DNA of 64,000 nucleotides from Leptospira sp. B5-022 (lineage in GTDB: Bacteria > Spirochaetota > Leptospiria > Leptospirales > Leptospiraceae): positions 124,001-188,000 of the forward strand of contig NZ_ANIJ01000014.1 in the NCBI RefSeq assembly GCF_000347035.1, given 5' to 3'. Made by a program: the position numbers and the translations under genes. Of the stretch, positions 45,336-57,307 are shown one piece after another. The notes under the pieces are model-generated. The model saw only the letters and a list, made by a program, of their open reading frames with translations. It made no database searches and was not told the origin of the DNA. Positions within the stretch are counted from its first letter, which is position 1; every line of letters starts with the position of its first letter.

Positions 45336-46814
45336 TTATTTTTGTAATTCTGCGGATTTGTTTGCGAACTTTAAGTTATTCAAATCCTTGGGCTGGATAA
45401 AATACCAGCCCACTAGTACTGCAGCCAAAGAAATTACGGAAACGAATAAAACTCCATAACTCGCTTTAGGAGCTTCTAATTTAGAAATTTCTCCTTCTTC
45501 GGAACTCATGTAAGCCAATATTCCCACTTTTACATAATAATATAATGCCAATGCGGAGTTCGCAATCCCTCCGATTAGCAACCACTTAGAGATCTGACCC
45601 GTTCCTTCCGCAATTTTTTGGAATAAGAAAAACTTCGCCCAAAATCCGCCCAAAGGAGGAATCCCTGCCAACGATAAGAAGAAAATGAAAAATGCAAAAC
45701 TCGTCCAAGGTCTGGACTTTGCAAGCCCAGCAATGGATTCATACGTTACGTGGCGATTTCCTTCTTCCAGGAAAGAAAGAATAGAAAATGCTCCAAGGCT
45801 CATAAAAGAATATACGATCAAATAGAACAAGGCTTCTTCTTTTACGCCTAAAGTGATCCCAGCGACCACATAACCTGCGTGAGCGATCGAAGAATATGCC
45901 AAAACTCTTTTTAAACTAGTTTGTTTTAAAGCCACGAAATTTCCGTACGTCATTGACATCAGGGCTAAAATCCCCATCACCCAGATCCATCCTCCTCCCG
46001 AAACGGAAATTGGAAATTTTGAAAATACGACTAATAATAATCCCATGGAAGCGGACTTGGATGCCGTAGCCATAAACCCTGTGACCGGCGTTAAAGCGCC
46101 TTCATAAGCATCCGGGGTCCAAGAATGATAAGGAAATAAAGCGATCTTAAATGAGATCCCGGTTAATAGGAGTAATAATCCGATTTTCGTAAAATTAGAA
46201 TCAAATCCGGAACTCACCAGCGGTTTCAAGGAATCTTGTAAATGAGTAGTGCCAGATCCTCCGAACAAGAATGCCATTCCGAAAAGGAAAAATCCCGTGG
46301 AAAAACTTCCTAAAAGAAAATATTTCAAACTAGCTTCTAAAGAGTAAACGTCGCTTCTCGCCATTCCTACCAGAACATACAAACATACGGACATCAATTC
46401 CAATCCGACGAAGATGGTAACGGTGTCCGTTCCGGAAGTCATTAAGAACATCCCCACGACTGAAAAAAGAAGAAGAGGATAGAACTCAGGAAATTCCATA
46501 TTATGTTGTTCTAATACTCTTGGAGAAGCAAGGACGGTGCAGAATGCAGCTATCAAATATAAAGCACCGAACCAGAATCCTAAGGTGGAAATTTCATAAT
46601 GCCCCGAAAAATAGGACCCGATCCCCGGATTTGATTGAGAAACAAACAAGGAAAAGAATGCAGCAATCAAAATTAGACCGGAAGTAAATCTTACGATCCT
46701 AAATTCAAATCCTTGAAAAAAGAACTGTAATCCAAGTAATAGGATCCCTCCTCCGGAAAGCACCAGGATGGGAAGTATAGAAATTAGATCGTTGGAATTT
46801 GGAATTAAATTCAT
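45336..46814 (-). CDS. nuoN: NADH-quinone oxidoreductase subunit N
   Basis: A 492-residue antiporter-like membrane subunit of complex I, with about 14 helices. Marks: VGLELMSVCLYVLVG near residue 130, LFPYHSWTPDAYEGALTPVTGFMATASKSA near residue 230 with the conserved Lys. Overlaps nuoM by 4 bases. Pumps protons as part of the membrane arm. Confidence 0.96.
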   Translation of the reverse strand: MNLIPNSNDLISILPILVLSGGGILLLGLQFFFQGFEFRIVRFTSGLILIAAFFSLFVSQSNPGIGSYFSGHYEISTLGFWFGALYLIAAFCTVLASPRVLEQHNMEFPEFYPLLLFSVVGMFLMTSGTDTVTIFVGLELMSVCLYVLVGMARSDVYSLEASLKYFLLGSFSTGFFLFGMAFLFGGSGTTHLQDSLKPLVSSGFDSNFTKIGLLLLLTGISFKIALFPYHSWTPDAYEGALTPVTGFMATASKSASMGLLLVVFSKFPISVSGGGWIWVMGILALMSMTYGNFVALKQTSLKRVLAYSSIAHAGYVVAGITLGVKEEALFYLIVYSFMSLGAFSILSFLEEGNRHVTYESIAGLAKSRPWTSFAFFIFFLSLAGIPPLGGFWAKFFLFQKIAEGTGQISKWLLIGGIANSALALYYYVKVGILAYMSSEEGEISKLEAPKASYGVLFVSVISLAAVLVGWYFIQPKDLNNLKFANKSAELQK

Positions 46815-48460
46815 TCTTCCGCCTCTTGGGACACTGTCTTTTTACCCGGGATCCCTGTTCCCCTTCCGGATGTGATCCTATCCTCGTAACTAGGAGGTTC
46901 TGTGCCCAAGGTCCTATAATTTATAAATTTCTTCTTGGTGTTTTTCAAAGTGCCTTCTTGTTCCAAAAAGGCTCTTTCTTGTAGAGCTTGTTTAGACGTT
47001 AGGTTCAAGACCACTCTTGCACTAGGTTTCAGATAATCGAGTAGAATGTTCGGAAAAATCCCAGTGAATATTATAATTCCTGCAACTATAGAAACTATAA
47101 ACTTCTCCCGTCCGTTTAAAGGAGCCAAACCGGAAGATAACGAATTCGGCTCACCGAATAACAAGTTCCTTGCAAAGTATAACATATACCCGGCGGAAAA
47201 GATCACTGCAGATCCGGCCAGAAATCCGTAGATAAGACTGTATTTGAAAGTGCCGATTAAGACTAAAAACTCACCGACAAATCCGTTCGTTCCGGGTAAT
47301 CCTGCGCTAGCGAATGCAGCAAGACCGATCGCGACGGCCAAGAACGGGGCTGATTTAGCAAGCCCTGAATAGTCCTTTAGTTCGTTACTTCCCGTTCTTT
47401 CATGCAAAAACCCTAATATAAAGAACAAAAGCCCAGAAGTGAATCCATGATTCACCATTTGAAGCATTCCGCCGGCCACACCTTCTTCCGTAAGCGTCAA
47501 AACGCCTAAAATACAGAACCCCATATGAGAAAGGGAAGAGAATGCAACTAACCGTTTGCTATTTTTTTGGGTTAAAGCAACCAGGGCCCCATAAACGATC
47601 CCGGCAACCGCAAGAGCGGTAAGTAAATTACGATATTCTAAAAATACCTGAGGGAAAAGCGGAATGGCCACCCGAATATACGCGAACAATCCTATCTTTA
47701 AAAGGATCCCGGCCAAATCCACACAACCTACGGTAGGAGCTTCTTCATGAACATCAGGCATCCAAGTATGAAAAGGGAATAAAGGAACTTTGATCGCAAA
47801 TGCGAAACTAAAACCGATAAATAACCAAAACTTAATATTCGCAGGAATAGAATTCAGGGAAACCACAGCCAATTCTTCCAGATCGAATGTGTGGGTATAA
47901 TGATATAAGACCAGAATACTCGCTAACATGAACACTGATCCGGTAAACGAGAATACCAGATATTTCATAGCAGCCTTAATTCGCCCTTTCTCTCCCCAGA
48001 TCCCCACCATCAAGGTAAAAGGCAAAACCATCCATTCCCAAAAAACGTAGAATTGGATCAGGTTGACCGAAAGAAAAACTCCAATCACTCCTGTTTCGAC
48101 CAAAAGAAGAAGTATAAAAAATTCCCTGATCCTATGTTTTACATTAGAAAAAGCGGATAAAGCGGAAAGGAAGAATAGAAACGCGGACATCGTAACCAAT
48201 AATAAGGAGAATCCGTCGATCGCTATATGGTAGTCCAACCCTCCCGACTGTAATTCCAGGAAGTTCCAAATACGATGAGTAAATTGAAAGCCGCTATCTC
48301 CTTTCAAGAATTCCAAAAAAAGAGGGACGGTCATCGCAAAAACTCCAAGAGTTATAATCGAAGACCAAAGTCGGATCCATTTTTCGCTTTTAAAAAAGAA
48401 TAAGAAAGGGATCCCTAAAACGGGCAAAAATAATAGAATGCTTAAATAGTACTGGGGCAC
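46811..48460 (-). CDS. nuoM: NADH-quinone oxidoreductase subunit M
   Basis: A 549-residue antiporter-like membrane subunit. Marks: FYVFWEWMVLPFTLMVGIWG near residue 130 with the conserved Glu, VPLFPFHTWMPDVHEEAPTVG near residue 225. A hydrophilic C-terminal tail of about 50 residues (KKFINYRTLGTEPPSYEDR) extends past the last helix. It starts immediately after the nuoL stop. Confidence 0.96.
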   Translation of the reverse strand: MPQYYLSILLFLPVLGIPFLFFFKSEKWIRLWSSIITLGVFAMTVPLFLEFLKGDSGFQFTHRIWNFLELQSGGLDYHIAIDGFSLLLVTMSAFLFFLSALSAFSNVKHRIREFFILLLLVETGVIGVFLSVNLIQFYVFWEWMVLPFTLMVGIWGEKGRIKAAMKYLVFSFTGSVFMLASILVLYHYTHTFDLEELAVVSLNSIPANIKFWLFIGFSFAFAIKVPLFPFHTWMPDVHEEAPTVGCVDLAGILLKIGLFAYIRVAIPLFPQVFLEYRNLLTALAVAGIVYGALVALTQKNSKRLVAFSSLSHMGFCILGVLTLTEEGVAGGMLQMVNHGFTSGLLFFILGFLHERTGSNELKDYSGLAKSAPFLAVAIGLAAFASAGLPGTNGFVGEFLVLIGTFKYSLIYGFLAGSAVIFSAGYMLYFARNLLFGEPNSLSSGLAPLNGREKFIVSIVAGIIIFTGIFPNILLDYLKPSARVVLNLTSKQALQERAFLEQEGTLKNTKKKFINYRTLGTEPPSYEDRITSGRGTGIPGKKTVSQEAEE

Positions 48461-50392
48461 TTAGATTCCCCTCCATAAGAAAACGGACAAGATCAAGACG
48501 GTCCCTAAGACGATTAGAAAAGCGTAATCTACGACGGTCCCGGTTTGGAGCCTGCGTAGTAATGCGGATATACCCCCGGAAATTTTTCCCGTTCCGGTCA
48601 AAACCCGATCGATCAAACGTTTCTCTATCACTTCCGATAAAAATTCGGATAAGGCTGAGATCGGTCCGATCAAAACGTTTTTGAAAATTTCATCTATGAA
48701 GTACTTGTTTGCTGGAAGAATTCTCCAACCTGTATAAGAGGATTCATCCAAGGGCAACTTCTCCTTTTTGCCGAAAAAGAACCAATAGATCCCGACTCCA
48801 AGAAAGATCGCTCCTAAAGAAAATCCGGCCAGTAGGAGTTCCAACTCATGACTTAAATGATGTACTTCTGCAGGTCCCCTTTGCTGAGAGGAATACAATA
48901 ATCCTTTTGCAAAAATAGGTGAGAAATATTTCTCCAAGAAATCGATCCCCCCTCCTAAGGATTCCGGAACCAATAAATATCCGGAAAATGCGGCGCCCAA
49001 TGCTAAGATCACCAATGGCAAAGTCATTGTCCAAGGGGACTCGTGCGGATGCACATTATGAGAGATCCTGGATTTACCCGTAAACGCCAAGAACGTTAGG
49101 CGGAACATATAAAATGTGGTTAAAAAAGCCGTCGCTATTCCCATTCCGAAAAATACCGGATGGAAATAGAATGCTTTTTCTAAAATGAGATCTTTGGAGA
49201 AAAATCCGCTGAATGGTGGGGCTCCTACGATCGCCAAGGTTCCTAAAAGGAAGGTCCACCAAGTGATCTTCATCTGGGATTTGAGACCTCCCATTCTTCT
49301 CAAATCCTGTTCGTCGGACAATCCATGGATCACGGAACCGGAACCCAAAAAGAGAAGAGCCTTAAAAAATGCATGGGTCAGTAAATGGAAAAGTCCAGCC
49401 ACATACGCTCCGGTTCCCATTGCTACAAACATATAGCCCAACTGAGAAACAGTAGAATAAGCTAAAACTTTTTTGATATCGTTTTGGTAAACACCGATGG
49501 TCGCCGCAAAAAAAGCGGTGAACGTTCCGATACAAACGATCCAAAAACCTACTTTAGGAACTAAGATAAAAATAAAATTCAATCTTGCGATCAAGAAGAG
49601 CCCTGCAGTCACCATTGTTGCCGCATGGATCAGAGCGGAAACAGGAGTCGGTCCAGCCATCGCATCCGGTAACCAAACATGGAATGGGAACTGAGCGGAT
49701 TTACCCATTGCGCCGATAAAAAAACAGATCGCTACAAAAGGAAGAGCATTCAGCAAAAACTTTGCCTGGGGCAAGGATTCAGAAATCGTAATAAAGGAAA
49801 CGGAACCCGCAAGCCAATACGTAAGAGCGATCCCACCGATCATTGCCAAGTCGGCGATCCGATTGGTGACAAATGCCTTGATACTAGCTTGTGCCGCATT
49901 CTCCTTATGAGTATCGAATCCGATCAAAAGATAAGAACAAAGTCCCACACCTTCCCAACCGAAAAATAGGACCACTAAGTTTTCCGCTAAAACCAAATGG
50001 AGCATGAAGAATACGAATAAGTTCAGATAGGAAAAAAATCTGCCGATCCCAGGATTTCCTTTCATGTATCCGATGGAATAGAGATGGATCAAACTGCCGA
50101 TCCCGGTAATGATCAACGCCATAAAAAGGGAAAGTTGATCTACTTGGTAAGCAAGGTCCGCTTTAAAATTCCCGACATTCACCCAATTGAATAAGGTCAC
50201 AATTTGAGCGTCTTGCCTTTCCATTGGATGAAATTGCAAATAAGCGAATACGCTAGCTCCGAAAGATACAAAAGACAGTAAGGTCCCGATCGGACCGGAA
50301 AAACCCTTCCAATATCTTCCGAATAATGCGTTTAATACGGATCCAAGAAGAGGAGAAAGAGCCAGAATGGATATAAGGATTTCCCAACTCAT
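48461..50392 (-). CDS. nuoL: NADH-quinone oxidoreductase subunit L
   Basis: A 643-residue subunit, the largest of the three antiporter-like subunits. Marks: [16 protein letters not shown] near residue 140, [33 protein letters not shown] near residue 230. The C-terminal lateral helix region is present. Next to nuoK with a 4-base gap. Confidence 0.97.
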   Translation of the reverse strand: MSWEILISILALSPLLGSVLNALFGRYWKGFSGPIGTLLSFVSFGASVFAYLQFHPMERQDAQIVTLFNWVNVGNFKADLAYQVDQLSLFMALIITGIGSLIHLYSIGYMKGNPGIGRFFSYLNLFVFFMLHLVLAENLVVLFFGWEGVGLCSYLLIGFDTHKENAAQASIKAFVTNRIADLAMIGGIALTYWLAGSVSFITISESLPQAKFLLNALPFVAICFFIGAMGKSAQFPFHVWLPDAMAGPTPVSALIHAATMVTAGLFLIARLNFIFILVPKVGFWIVCIGTFTAFFAATIGVYQNDIKKVLAYSTVSQLGYMFVAMGTGAYVAGLFHLLTHAFFKALLFLGSGSVIHGLSDEQDLRRMGGLKSQMKITWWTFLLGTLAIVGAPPFSGFFSKDLILEKAFYFHPVFFGMGIATAFLTTFYMFRLTFLAFTGKSRISHNVHPHESPWTMTLPLVILALGAAFSGYLLVPESLGGGIDFLEKYFSPIFAKGLLYSSQQRGPAEVHHLSHELELLLAGFSLGAIFLGVGIYWFFFGKKEKLPLDESSYTGWRILPANKYFIDEIFKNVLIGPISALSEFLSEVIEKRLIDRVLTGTGKISGGISALLRRLQTGTVVDYAFLIVLGTVLILSVFLWRGI

Positions 50393-50396
50393 CGCA

Positions 50397-50732
50397 TTAC
50401 CATTTCATTAAATTCATTTCGTCTACGAAACTTGTCTTTTTCTTCCTGTGAATAGCAACCACTAAGGCCAAACCGATCGCTGCTTCTACCGCCGCGATTG
50501 CCATCACAAAAAACACAACCACTTCGCCCTGGACCTGATGAAGCGATTTGGAAAAAACGACAAATACCAAATTTACGGAGTTCAACATGAGTTCTATACT
50601 CATAAAAATGACTACCGCACTTCTTCTGAATAAAACCCCGGCAACACCGATGGAGAAAATAATACAGGCAAGGATCAGCAGATATTCTACGGGAATTCCC
50701 GCGAGAGTTGGTTTCAGAATTCCCGGATTCAT
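50397..50732 (-). CDS. nuoK: NADH-quinone oxidoreductase subunit K
   Basis: A 111-residue subunit with three helices. Mark: [16 protein letters not shown] carrying the conserved Glu, followed by [21 protein letters not shown] with the second Glu. Overlaps nuoJ by 4 bases. Confidence 0.96.
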   Translation of the reverse strand: MNPGILKPTLAGIPVEYLLILACIIFSIGVAGVLFRRSAVVIFMSIELMLNSVNLVFVVFSKSLHQVQGEVVVFFVMAIAAVEAAIGLALVVAIHRKKKTSFVDEMNLMKW

Positions 50733-51340
50733 TTTTCCCCTTCTTCCGATTTTTTACCTAAATTCTTTTTTCCTAATATAACTGCACCGAGTACGGCAGC
50801 CAAAAGGAGAATGGAAACTATTTCAAAAGGAAGAAGGTAATCCAAGAACATGGAACTTCCCACCGCAGCGGTATTTCCTTCCGCGACCACTCCCGCCCTA
50901 CCTTCTTCAGATTTGGACAAGGTATATTGATACGTACCTGACTCAGAGTATCCTTTTGGAGAAGCTTCCGAATTCGGAATACCTTCTTTCACTGATTGGA
51001 TCAGCACAATTGCGAGTAAGACGACTACGGAAAGTACCAAAACTTTTTTGATAGGATTGTTCCAGAGCTTTGTAATCCCTTCTTCATTTAAGGAAAGAAG
51101 CATTAGAACGAAAACCACCAACACCATGATGGCGCCTGCATAGACCAAAACCTGCATGGTGGCCACAAAAACGGAACCGATCACCGCGTAAATACCGGCT
51201 AACGCGAAAAAGGAAAGCACAAGCAAAACCGCAGAGCTGATCGGATTCGGATGAAAAACGACCCCTAATGCTCCTGCAACCAATACTCCGCTAAAAACGA
51301 AAAAGAGTAGAAGACCCGGATTGTCGAATATTCCTACCAT
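50729..51340 (-). CDS. nuoJ: NADH-quinone oxidoreductase subunit J
   Basis: About 203 residues from the ATG at 51340; a longer frame start at 51400 lies inside nuoH and is not used. Five helices; mark: [26 protein letters not shown] and [20 protein letters not shown] hydrophilic loop of about 50 residues lies before the last helix. The start overlaps the nuoH stop by 7 bases. Confidence 0.95.
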   Translation of the reverse strand: MVGIFDNPGLLLFFVFSGVLVAGALGVVFHPNPISSAVLLVLSFFALAGIYAVIGSVFVATMQVLVYAGAIMVLVVFVLMLLSLNEEGITKLWNNPIKKVLVLSVVVLLAIVLIQSVKEGIPNSEASPKGYSESGTYQYTLSKSEEGRAGVVAEGNTAAVGSSMFLDYLLPFEIVSILLLAAVLGAVILGKKNLGKKSEEGEK

Positions 51341-52392
51341 TTCCAGAAACCGTCCAAACCTACATAAACGCTTGCGACGATTATATTCGCCACAGCCCAA
51401 GGGATCATTTTTTTCCAGCCGATCGTCATTAACTGATCGTATCTGAATCTAGGCAGAGTCCATCTCACCCACATGAATAAAAATGCGAAGAATAATACCT
51501 TAAGAGTAAAAAACCCGAGTCCCGCCCAAGCCTGCCAAATCGAACCGTTTAACCAACCGAACGGAAGATGATATCCGCCGAAAAATAGGATGGTGACCAC
51601 GCAGCTCATAGTGATCATATTCATATATTCCGCAATGAAGAATAACGCGAATTTGAATGCACCGTATTCCGTGTGAAACCCGACCACTAATTCGGATTCC
51701 GCTTCCGCCAAATCGAAAGGAAGTCGATTCGTTTCGGCAAACATCGCCACTACAAAAACGAAAAACGCAATAAAGCCCGGAAGTTTAAAAATATTCCAAA
51801 GACCGATCTGCGCGTCATTGATATCCGTGAGCCGCAAAGAACCGGTCAAGATCACGATAGAAGCCACAGAAAGACCTAAAGGTAATTCATAACTGATCAT
51901 TTGAGCCGTAGCCCGGATCCCGCCGATCAAAGAATATTTATTATTACTGGACCAGCCTGCAAGAATGATCCCGTAAACCGAAAGACTAGAGATCGCGAAT
52001 AAGAACAAGATCCCGGTATCCGGATTTGCGATCTGCAAATCCAAGTATGGAGAACCGACCTCTTTTGCAAGCCAGTCGGGCAAAAGAACTGTCCCCCCCA
52101 AAGGAACCACTGCCCAAGCCATGATCGCACAGGTCATGGAGATCGCCGGAGCGATCAAATACATGACTTTGTTCACATTTTTAGGAAAGATCTCTTCCTT
52201 TGTTAAAAATTTGATCCCATCCGCCAAAGGTTGTAATAAACCGAGAGGACCCGCACGGTTCGGACCTTTTCTATCTTGGATGAATCCGGCTACTTTACGT
52301 TCTGCTAATGTATAATATGCACAAGCAGTGATAAACACTAGGAAAAAAAGCGCACTTTTTAACAACCAGAGTAGAATTACATTCCAATCCAT
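51334..52392 (-). CDS. nuoH: NADH-quinone oxidoreductase subunit H
   Basis: A 352-residue subunit with eight helices that forms part of the quinone cavity. Marks: [34 protein letters not shown] near residue 25 and [19 protein letters not shown] near residue 225. It lies only 3 bases after nuoF, where nuoG would normally be placed, and is followed directly by nuoJ, where nuoI would be. Confidence 0.97.
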   Translation of the reverse strand: MDWNVILLWLLKSALFFLVFITACAYYTLAERKVAGFIQDRKGPNRAGPLGLLQPLADGIKFLTKEEIFPKNVNKVMYLIAPAISMTCAIMAWAVVPLGGTVLLPDWLAKEVGSPYLDLQIANPDTGILFLFAISSLSVYGIILAGWSSNNKYSLIGGIRATAQMISYELPLGLSVASIVILTGSLRLTDINDAQIGLWNIFKLPGFIAFFVFVVAMFAETNRLPFDLAEAESELVVGFHTEYGAFKFALFFIAEYMNMITMSCVVTILFFGGYHLPFGWLNGSIWQAWAGLGFFTLKVLFFAFLFMWVRWTLPRFRYDQLMTIGWKKMIPWAVANIIVASVYVGLDGFWKW

Positions 52393-52395
52393 GGT

Positions 52396-53691
52396 TCAGA
52401 CTCCCGTCTGTGCAGGTATTTGTTCTTCTTTGCCTGCTTTGTCTTTTAATCTGGCTTCGAATTCATGTCTGAACTTTAAGATTGTAGGTCGGACCGCACC
52501 CACACATGCATCGGATAGAGGACAAATGGTAGTTCCACCTTCCATATTTCGAGATAAAGAAAGAATCAGTTCCAAGTCCGCACTTGTTCCTTCTCCTTCT
52601 CTGATCTTATGTAGGAGGTCCCTCACCCAGTGGGTACCTTCTCGACAAGGAGTACATTGCCCGCAGGACTCATGGGCGTAGAATCTAGCAAATCGATACG
52701 TTGTCTCCACGAGATCCGTGCCTTCTCCGATCACGATAACCGCTCCGGAACCGAGCATAGTTTTATGAGCCGCCATAGATTCGAAATCCATGTTTGCGGT
52801 TTTACATTCTTCCGCAGTTAGGATCGGAACGGAAGAACCTCCCGGGATTACCGCTTTTAAAGGTTTATCGTCCAACATTCCGCCGCAAAGATCATTAATT
52901 AATTCTAATAAAGGAGTTCCTAATTCTATCTCGTAAACTCCGGGTCTTTTTACATGACCGGAAACGGAGAACAAACGAGTACCTGGGGACTTTTCGGTCC
53001 CGATCTTAGAATACCAATCAGCACCCTTATCCAAAATATGAGGAACTGTGGAAAAAGTTTCCACGTTATTCACCACAGTAGGACAGCGATATAGACCGGA
53101 AACCGCCGGAAACGGAGGTTTTAATCTAGGATGACCCCTACGACCTTCCAACGAATTGATGAGTGCGGTCTCTTCTCCGCAAATATAAGCACCGGCTCCT
53201 GCATACAATACCAGATCGAAATCGAATCCGCTTCCTAGGATATTTTTTCCCAGATATCCTTTTGTATAAGCTTCGTCGATCGCCTTCTGCATGGAGTCGA
53301 TCCCTTTGTTGAACTCTCCACGGATATAAAAAAATCCTTTGTTGGCACCGATCGCTTTCGCACCGATCACCATTCCCTCGATGATCTGGTGAGGAAGGTT
53401 TTCGATCAGTTTACGGTCTTTGAATGTTCCGGGCTCTCCCTCGTCCGCATTACAGATCAAATATTTGGGCTTCGGAATATCCTTAGGAATAAAGGACCAT
53501 TTGAGCCCCGTAGGGAATCCCGCTCCCCCTCTTCCTCTTAAGCCCGATTTTTTAACGATCTCTATAATTTCATCCGGCGCCAAGCTTAAGGCTTTTTTCA
53601 TTCCGTCATAGCCATGCACCGATTCGTAAAATTCCAATTCGTTAGAACGGGGATCGTCTATAAATTTTGTGAGGATCTTCATTTCTGCCAT
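52396..53691 (-). CDS. nuoF: NADH-quinone oxidoreductase subunit F
   Basis: A 431-residue subunit that binds NADH, FMN and a 4Fe-4S cluster. Marks: [16 protein letters not shown] near residue 50, [14 protein letters not shown], and the cluster motif [12 protein letters not shown] with a distant Cys in [10 protein letters not shown]. Eleven bases separate it from nuoE. Confidence 0.97.
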   Translation of the reverse strand: MAEMKILTKFIDDPRSNELEFYESVHGYDGMKKALSLAPDEIIEIVKKSGLRGRGGAGFPTGLKWSFIPKDIPKPKYLICNADEGEPGTFKDRKLIENLPHQIIEGMVIGAKAIGANKGFFYIRGEFNKGIDSMQKAIDEAYTKGYLGKNILGSGFDFDLVLYAGAGAYICGEETALINSLEGRRGHPRLKPPFPAVSGLYRCPTVVNNVETFSTVPHILDKGADWYSKIGTEKSPGTRLFSVSGHVKRPGVYEIELGTPLLELINDLCGGMLDDKPLKAVIPGGSSVPILTAEECKTANMDFESMAAHKTMLGSGAVIVIGEGTDLVETTYRFARFYAHESCGQCTPCREGTHWVRDLLHKIREGEGTSADLELILSLSRNMEGGTTICPLSDACVGAVRPTILKFRHEFEARLKDKAGKEEQIPAQTGV

Positions 53692-53702
53692 AACGTTTCC
53701 CC

Positions 53703-54181
<479 letters not shown>

Positions 54182-54182
<1 letters not shown>

Positions 54183-55405
54183 CAGCAGTCCAGCTCCCCT
54201 GCGATCACATTCATGGAACTCATGGTAGCGACGGTATCCGCAAGAAGTGAACCTTTTACTAATTCGGGAAAAGACTGATAAAACCAGAAACAAGGTCTAC
54301 GCACATGCACTCTCCAAGGGGACTTCTCCCCTTCGGAAACGATATAAAACCCGAGCTCGCCGTTTGCGGCCTCGGTCGCCATATAATATTCTCCCTTAGG
54401 GACCTTGATCCCGTGCATAATCAATTTGAAATGGTAGATCAACTCTTCCATATTCTTATAAACCTTACTTTTATCAGGAAGATAGATATGAGGCATGTCA
54501 GCGTGGTGAGCGCCTGTCGGAAGACCGTTGATGAGCTGTTCTACGATACGAAGAGATTGTCTCATCTCCTCCATACGCACAAGAGTCCTATGAAGAACGG
54601 AACCGTCCTCTCCCACAGGAATATCGAAATCCACCTTATCATAGAACATATAAGGATCGTCCTTACGAATATCCCATGGAACTCCGGCGGCTCTCAAGTT
54701 TGGACCGGAATAACCGTAAGAGATCGCATTTTCCGCCGAGATACCTCCCACTCCTTCCGTTCTATCTATAAAAATCCGATTATTTACGAGTAAAGATTGG
54801 AACTCTTCGATCGCAGGTCGAAGTCCCTTGATGATGGTTTTTACATCTTTTTCGAACTCGGGATAAATATCTTTTTCGAGTCCGCCCACTCTACAGAATG
54901 TAGTAGTAAGTCTGGCACCCGTTAGTTTTTCCAAGACCTGATAAATATTTTCTCTATGATGGAATAAATGCAACATCCCGGAGAATGCACCCAGATCCAC
55001 ACCCAAGATACCGTTACAGATAATATGGTCCATCACTCTGGAAAGTTCGGAGACGATCATTCGAACGTACGTCACCTTGTCCGGAACTTCTATCTGAAGC
55101 ATTTTTTCGACGGTCAGGATCCATCCGATATTATTCAAAGGAGTGGATACGTAGTTCATCCTATCTGTACAAACTAAGAACTGATTATAAGTATAACGTT
55201 CTCCTAATTTTTCGAAACTGCGATGCACATAGCCGATCACGGATTCCGCATCCACAACTCTTTCCCCGTCTAGTTGGATCACATTCTGCAAAATACCGTG
55301 AGTAGAAGGGTGAGAAGGTCCCAAGTTCACGAGCAGATGTCCTTCCGGGAGTTTTTTCTGTTTGAGGCTGAAATGTTCCGCGGTTTTTTCGTACATCGCT
55401 GCCAT
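54182..55405 (-). CDS. nuoD: NADH-quinone oxidoreductase subunit D
   Basis: A 407-residue subunit at the quinone site. Marks: [22 protein letters not shown] near residue 28 and [25 protein letters not shown] near the end. Separate from nuoC, not fused. Confidence 0.97.
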
Positions 55406-55408
55406 AAC

Positions 55409-55930
55409 TTAAGCCTCCATATCCTCTTTTAGGTGGATGGTGAGAAGGTCCTCTACCAGATAATCCTGACCGAAACCTTCCAAAGGATAATCTTTTCTTA
55501 ATGGATGACCTTGGAAATTATCAGGCATGATAAGACGATCCATTCTGGGATGGCCGGCAAAACGGATCCCGAATAGATCGTAAACTTCTCTCTCAGGCCA
55601 GTTGGCACCTTTGAAAATGTTTATGATACTTGGGACTTCTTCGTCTTCTTCCAATGCGACACGGAACTGCACTCTTGTGGAGGATTTGTTTCCGGAGCGG
55701 AGAAGGTAACAGACTTCGAATCTTGGAGTTTTTTTTCCCAGCCAATCGATCGCAGTCAGATCGTTCAGATAATTCAGTTCGATCCCTGGCGCCGTTTTTA
55801 AAGCGGAAAGAACAGGGACAATCCCTTCCGGCTTTAAAAAGAATGTAGGAAGATTCGTGATGATCTCCTCTTCCTTGGAGATAAAATGAGAAAACTTGTC
55901 TTTTAGGAAACTCTGAATTGTTTCTTTCAT
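55409..55930 (-). CDS. nuoC: NADH-quinone oxidoreductase subunit C
   Basis: A 173-residue peripheral subunit. Mark: [40 protein letters not shown] near residue 110. It overlaps nuoB by 4 bases and precedes nuoD by 3 bases. Confidence 0.96.
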   Translation of the reverse strand: MKETIQSFLKDKFSHFISKEEEIITNLPTFFLKPEGIVPVLSALKTAPGIELNYLNDLTAIDWLGKKTPRFEVCYLLRSGNKSSTRVQFRVALEEDEEVPSIINIFKGANWPEREVYDLFGIRFAGHPRMDRLIMPDNFQGHPLRKDYPLEGFGQDYLVEDLLTIHLKEDMEA

Positions 55931-56487
55931 CGGACGACCAGGGGTTTGTTTCTTTCGTTCATTTCCCGGATCTTATCCATTACTTCCTGTCTTCTGGCTT
56001 CTAGCCCTTGGGTTTTTACCTTTTCCTGGAGTTTTATCACAGCATCCAAAAGAGCTTCCGGTCTAGGAGGGCAACCCGGAACATAAAGGTCCACAGGAAG
56101 TATCCTGTCTATTCCTTGCAAAACGGAATAAGCATGGAACATTCCTCCGGAAGAAGCACAGGCCCCGTAGCTGATCACAAATTTTGGTTCGGCCAATTGA
56201 TCATAAATTTCGCGAAGCACCGGAGCCATTTTATAAGTGATGGTCCCGAGGACGAGGATCATGTCTGCCTGTCTAGGAGAGAAGGAAGGCCTTTCCGCTC
56301 CAAACCTGGCGATATCATAATCCGCACAGGAAGTACTCATGTACTCGATCCCGCAACATGCGGTCGCGAATGGATAAGGCCATAAGGAGTAACTTCTTCC
56401 CCAATTGATGACTGAATCCACAGTCGCAATTTGGAAGGAATCTCCGTAAGACGATCCGGGTTGAGCGAGTTGTTCGTTTAATCCCAT
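55927..56487 (-). CDS. nuoB: NADH-quinone oxidoreductase subunit B
   Basis: A 186-residue subunit holding the last cluster, N2. Marks: [18 protein letters not shown], and [11 protein letters not shown] and [15 protein letters not shown] with further cluster Cys. It overlaps nuoA by 10 bases. Confidence 0.97.
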   Translation of the reverse strand: MGLNEQLAQPGSSYGDSFQIATVDSVINWGRSYSLWPYPFATACCGIEYMSTSCADYDIARFGAERPSFSPRQADMILVLGTITYKMAPVLREIYDQLAEPKFVISYGACASSGGMFHAYSVLQGIDRILPVDLYVPGCPPRPEALLDAVIKLQEKVKTQGLEARRQEVMDKIREMNERNKPLVVR

Positions 56488-56855
56488 TCTAAGGCCCCCT
56501 TCTTCCGAATATAATACAGTCCAACCACGAGGGTGAAAATAAAAACAAACATCTCAATTAAGAGAAAATTCCCCAACCCTGCCTCTTTGAATGATTTTAA
56601 ATTCACGGCATAAGGAAAAAGAAAGATCGCTTCTATATCGAAAAGTATAAATAGAACTGCAACCAGGTAAAACTTGATATTAAACAAACCCTTTGCATCT
56701 CCGTAATACGGTACCCCGCACTCGAAAGTGTCGTGAGGTTTGGATTTTTTTTTGGGGTTTAGGAGGAATGCGAGCCCGAGTATGAGGGCAGAGAACCCTA
56801 CTCCCAGGAGGAATTGAATCAGCAGGGGGCCTAGATGGTCCGGCGAACTTCCCAT
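56478..56855 (-). CDS. nuoA: NADH-quinone oxidoreductase subunit A
   Basis: A 125-residue subunit with three helices; mark: YECGVP-like [40 protein letters not shown]. First gene of the operon. Confidence 0.96.
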   Translation of the reverse strand: MGSSPDHLGPLLIQFLLGVGFSALILGLAFLLNPKKKSKPHDTFECGVPYYGDAKGLFNIKFYLVAVLFILFDIEAIFLFPYAVNLKSFKEAGLGNFLLIEMFVFIFTLVVGLYYIRKKGALEWD

Positions 56856-56866
56856 ATTTAACTTCT

Positions 56867-56894
56867 ATCAAACTCGATTACTCGCCTATGTCAA
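56867..56894 (-). promoter_or_regulatory. Sigma70-type promoter of the nuo operon, very short leader
   Basis: On the minus strand: perfect TTGACA (56894-56889), 16-base spacer, TTTGAT (56872-56867). The transcript would start about 4-5 bases before the nuoA ATG, and no ribosome site is present. Confidence 0.6.
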
Positions 56895-57307
56895 TCTAAA
56901 ATCCCGAACGAGGCCTTTACAAGAGGTCGGAAGACCGGATTCTATCATTTTAGAATTTTACAATTCTCCTGTTTTCGAAATGAGAACGTTTTTCAATACC
57001 ATGGCAAAAAGCAGAACGAGTGTTCTATCCTCGCACAAGAACTTTACGTTTTTGTAAACTAATGCTTTCGCACAGAGATCACTGAGGACACGGAGTTTTG
57101 TATAATTTTATATTAACAAACCCACCTCTGCGATCTCCGTGAACTCTGTGCGCCAAAAAATTCAGACATTTTATCCAACGATAGCCGAAAACTTTGGACT
57201 ACGAACAGAACAGTCGTTCTAGTTTTGCCCAAAAAGTTGGTGACAAAACTATTTAAGGAACCAGGATATTGGACATATAGATCCAGCATTGGCAGGAATA
57301 AAATCAA
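56895..57307. other. Intergenic region between nuo operon and MaoC gene
   Basis: About 410 bases without a gene. It holds the imperfect inverted repeat at 57070-57155 and otherwise AT-rich sequence. Short open frames here lack ribosome sites and family signals. The MaoC gene promoter must lie in the last 100 bases, but I see no clear -35/-10 pair. Confidence 0.6.
57070..57155. repeat. Imperfect inverted repeat of the CACAGAG/CGGAG type
   Basis: Left arm CGCACAGAGATCACTGAGG continues into ACACGGAG (from about 57070); the right arm (to about 57152) is its approximate reverse complement, reading CGCACAGAGTTCACGGAGAT then CGCAGAGG on the minus strand. About 20 of 27 positions match. The loop is AT-rich. 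Sequences of this 'CACAGAG...CGGAG' sort are dispersed in many bacterial genomes; whether copies exist elsewhere in this genome cannot be seen here. Confidence 0.65.

Noticed and set aside
54183..54293. Longer nuoE start inside nuoD
   Set aside because: The added residues have no family match, and the ATG at 54182 is coupled to the nuoD stop.
56895..57307. CRISPR or tRNA in the largest gene-free stretch
   Set aside because: Only one imperfect inverted pair is present, with no regular spacing, and no cloverleaf or T-loop motif is found.
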